Part shown: positions 61,340 to 64,000 of the stretch, in pieces
How positions within the stretch are numbered: the first letter of the stretch is position 1
How the letters are laid out: every line of letters begins with the position of its first letter
Assembly: GCF_037975245.1 (NCBI RefSeq)
Contig: NC_092567.1
Span: 4,162,214-4,226,213 of the forward strand
Direction: 5' to 3'
DNA length: 64,000 nt
DNA from: Apostichopus japonicus
Lineage: Eukaryota > Echinodermata > Holothuroidea > Aspidochirotida > Stichopodidae
Notes under the pieces: generated by a model
The model's input: only the letters and a program-made list of their open reading frames with translations
Database searches by the model: none
Told to the model about the DNA's origin: nothing
Program-made: the position numbers and the translations under genes

Positions 61340-63090
61340 TCATTCTAATCAAGCAATACCTCCCTGCTTGAAGGATGCTCTAGAAAGCATGGATTATCTT
61401 TAGTTGCATCAGAGCTACAAAGGGAGAGTCATCATTCCAGTTAAATTTCCCCATGCAGGGGGTAGGAAGTGGGGGTGGGCACACAACATCAGAGGGACAA
61501 TTTCTCATTCCACAACCACCACTCGTTATGCTATATACCGATACACACCGGCAATATCACTTAAATATATATGATGTGTTAGTATGTTATCAATACTATT
61601 TATTGAGATTCTTTATTGTTAACCATGCTATGAAAAGATATGGGATGCCATTTTAAAAATAGTATGTACAGACAGCGCCCCCCCCCCCCTCGGCTCCTGG
61701 CTCCCTGATCCCATGTATAATCATTTTTTCACTCTTTGCCCAGTCTGATATAGATTCAGAATATTGTGTTTGTGCATGACTATCATCCAATTTCATGTTT
61801 TGATTTTTACTATATTAACTTTCTTTGAACAAACTTTTCTCTACAAGAATGACATATTTAAAGTGTGAGAAACATGATGAGACAAAAAATCTAGCATATT
61901 GCATCCTGCTCTGTCCTATTTGCTTTATTCTTTCCCTTGTTTGGCTTTGTTTTGTTTCCTGTATGTTGTACAGCTCTTTTGAAGAGGATATCATTCTAAT
62001 ATATCTTTTCTAATTTGAACCACTTTTGTCCAATAAGAAACATTCATAATAAGAAACAACGAACCTTTATCACTGGAATTGCCTGGAATGCCATTTGTCT
62101 ATACAAATGAAGATTTGCTTCGCGCATGGCCATCACAACAGGCTTAGGGGGCAGGGGTGGGGAAATGGCCTTCCACCCTGTTGAGAGGGAGAAAACCTTG
62201 ACTCGACGATTGAGTGACAAAAATAAGGAAGGGTAAAAAAGTAAACAATAAAGTAGTAATGAAAGTCAATAAATAGGTGTCAAGCCCATACGGAGAGGGT
62301 TGGGGCTGTGTTGACATTTTCAAGGTCAGAGAAGTATCTTCCAGCTACTTCGTGGTTGTTATTAGCAAACAAAAATATTTTGGAACTCATCACAGATAGG
62401 TCACAGACTTAAGAAGACCCCTCCCCAGGACACAAATTCGATAACTTACCATCCCAACTCCCCCCCCCCTTATCCTTGCACTCAAAATTATGTGTATGGG
62501 CCTGAGTTTTGTATACAGCGTTGCCGATTTCGTTTAGGATGTAACTTGAAAACACCCTCGGTTCCCGTCCTATAATGAGCTTTACGCAGGGATGAAATTT
62601 CATATTGGCTAGGCAACTCTCGTAGACCCATGAAGTACAGTTACCATACTTGCCAAAACTTACCCACTGTGTGTTAGGGAAATACGGCAACAATGAAGTT
62701 TGGACTCCTAAAGTTCGTAATATTTTACCTCTGCAATTATCATTTTTTGTTGTAGCTGTTGCATTCCCTATCCCGTACCCGCCCTCCGTTGGGAGGAAGT
62801 TAGTTTTATACTATCTCTCCCTCTGTAAATATGACTATGAACGCAATGTAGTTGCCGAATACAACATGCAACATATACGGAGGATAACATAGCAGCAATC
62901 ACAACAAAAACATGATTAACATCTTTTACAGATGGAAGACATTACTTTTTCTTCTTTTTTTCCCGTTCTAATTTCGTTTTGCAGTAACGCACAACGTCTC
63001 ATTTATTTCCTCTAACATCTAACTATGTATGCATCTGCTCTAATTATTGATATAATGAACTCAATTGCCTTTTGAATGTCGTAATGCTTA
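61340..63090. other. Noncoding, no recognisable gene
   Basis: Contains a C tract at about 61679-61690 with CTCGGCTCCTGGCTCC and another C run near 62461, both like unpaired GC-ended element termini. No exon is supported. Confidence 0.4.
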
Positions 63091-63099
63091 AATTTTATG

Positions 63100-63300
63100 C
63101 GGGACAAAATATGCTATGAAGTATTTGCGGACATTCTGTACCAGGACATTTCATCCGGTGGGACTATATGTGCTGTGAGGGTGGGACACAATTTTCCGCA
63201 GATAATGTCCGACCGGACTAAATATGCTGGTACAAAGTGTCCGCGGAGACACTTTGTACAGGGGGACACTCTGTACTGTCACACCGGCCGTTCAATCTCG
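63100..63300. repeat. GGACA...TGTAC motif cluster with a perfect 12-bp stem inverted repeat
   Basis: GTACAAAGTGTC (63230-63241) and GACACTTTGTAC (63248-63259) pair perfectly around a 6-base loop. Related words (GGACATTCTGTACC, GGACACTCTGTACTG) recur across 63130-63275, so this is a decayed inverted-repeat-rich segment, probably mobile-element derived. Confidence 0.55.
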
Positions 63301-63354
63301 TCTTATGTACAAGGATACCGTTGCCATGGAAAAACTACGTCATACGCTGGATAC

Positions 63355-63566
63355 AACAGAATTGAGGCTATGATCGAACCTGGGAACATTGATCAAACAG
63401 TGACAATCATATCATGCTATCTGAGATTCTGTATTGACACCACGATACCGGTTAAGGAGTTTCGAGTGTATCCCAATATGCACCTATTGATGAATAATCA
63501 GATTAAGTGCCTGCTGAAAGAGAAACATCAATTGAGGGGGAATAACAATGAAGTAAGAACTATTAA
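63355..63566 (+). pseudogene. LINE ORF2 fragment (linker between endonuclease and reverse transcriptase)
   Basis: The frame reads CYLRFCIDTTIPVKEFRVYP, then N..LLMNNQIKCLLKEK. Many CR1/L2-type non-LTR elements have a Y..FC.D..+P.+....+PN.+PWM...IK.LL..K+.AF block just before the reverse transcriptase. The conserved PW is LL here, so the copy is degraded. It is interrupted at 63567 by a GC-ended element. The LINE clade cannot be fixed from this much sequence. Confidence 0.6.
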
Positions 63567-64000
63567 CAGGCGCGTATGCAGGATTTTCTAACCCGGGGGG
63601 CGCGAATTACTATCTAAGCGGAGCGCCACCATCAGTTGGCGCGGAGCGTACAAGAAATTTTCTGGTTTGATACCCCCCAGATCACCGGAAATGGCACTTC
63701 TCGGGCTCGAAAATGACCAACCAGATGTACACTTTTGCCTAAGAACCAAGTATTTCCCAAAAGTGTTTTTCCATCCATAACCTTTTTGAAGATTGTCACC
63801 AGTCACACATCATGTTCGACCTCATTGCATGTCCTATGGATCATTGCTTTTGTAGGTGATTCTACGTCACGGCCCACAATAGCCGAAAGCCCCACTTTTC
63901 AAGGTTTTAAGCCCATTATTTGTTCAGAATTTGAAAATTCACATTTCTCGTGAACAAAATCACTTAAAAGCATACCCATAATGTTGCACAAAATTCAATC
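63567..64000 (+). mobile_element. Left end of a GC-ended element running off the window
   Basis: It starts CAGGCGCGTATGCAGGATTT, close to the CAGGGGCGTTTCCAGGATTT end at 36955. The shared 40-bp module is at 63609-63648, 42 bp inside, followed by ACAAGAAATTTTCTGG and CCGGAAATGGCACTTCTCGG as in the other copies. It interrupts the LINE fragment at 63355-63566. The right end is beyond the window. Confidence 0.65.

Noticed and set aside
63097-63354. The N-terminal half of a 164-codon open frame as coding sequence
   Set aside because: It lies in an inverted-repeat-rich segment and lacks LINE-like residues; only the part after about 63355 resembles a protein.

Overview
This is a 64 kb piece of an AT-rich metazoan genome. 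There are no operon-like gene clusters, introns are visible, and almost all of the window is noncoding DNA filled with transposon remnants and tandem repeats. The mix points to a marine invertebrate: hAT-type MITEs with GC-rich ends, a Penelope-like element tail, a tRNA-derived SINE, LINE scraps, CCCTAA-type interstitial repeats and a DDE-like 'SDG...HGKG' protein family. An echinoderm such as a sea cucumber is a reasonable guess, but the sequence alone does not fix the species. No complete conventional gene, rRNA, functional tRNA or CRISPR array was found.

Layout. 1-9780 carries two clusters of a dispersed 14-mer (GTTATGGACGGAAT, both orientations) flanking a twice-frameshifted transposase-like pseudogene (7783-8682), a nested hAT-type element with a second MITE inside it (2290-4238) and a CCCTAA-like array (7284-7377). 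9788-12365 is a well-delimited DNA transposon: 13-bp terminal inverted repeats, TATA target duplication, eight copies of a different 14-mer (GTGACTTACGTGAC) and a minus-strand remnant related to the protein at 8.4 kb. 12.4-23.5 kb is repeat-rich: AGGTCA-bearing repeats, a CATGCTAACATA array, a foldback element, a CCATCCTAT array, a MITE inside an 85-bp tandem repeat, and a Penelope-like tail.

25.9-30.3 kb holds a directly repeated ~0.75 kb unit around a 531-bp hAT MITE (26775-27305). 35.5-39.8 kb contains the best candidate for a host gene: a first exon and two later exons with matching intron phases, whose first intron would contain nested hAT-like elements. 40 kb has a LINE reverse-transcriptase scrap. 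49.3-50.4 kb is another hAT element with a MITE inserted in its G tract. 52.8-53.9 kb is a 34-bp satellite of about 32 units. 54.2-54.5 kb is a minus-strand SINE. 58.4-60.7 kb is an intron-containing, degraded retroviral/Ty3-type integrase gene. 63.3-64 kb has a LINE fragment interrupted by another GC-ended element.

Two patterns tie the window together. First, two elements near each other share an architecture: a transposase-like protein with a small beta-barrel-like module, plus clusters of a private 14-mer. Second, a 40-bp GC-rich module (ACTATCTAAGCGGAGCG ... TTGGCGCGGAGCG) occurs seven times, always 42-132 bp from one end of an element and in the same orientation relative to that end, even though the outer terminal repeats differ.
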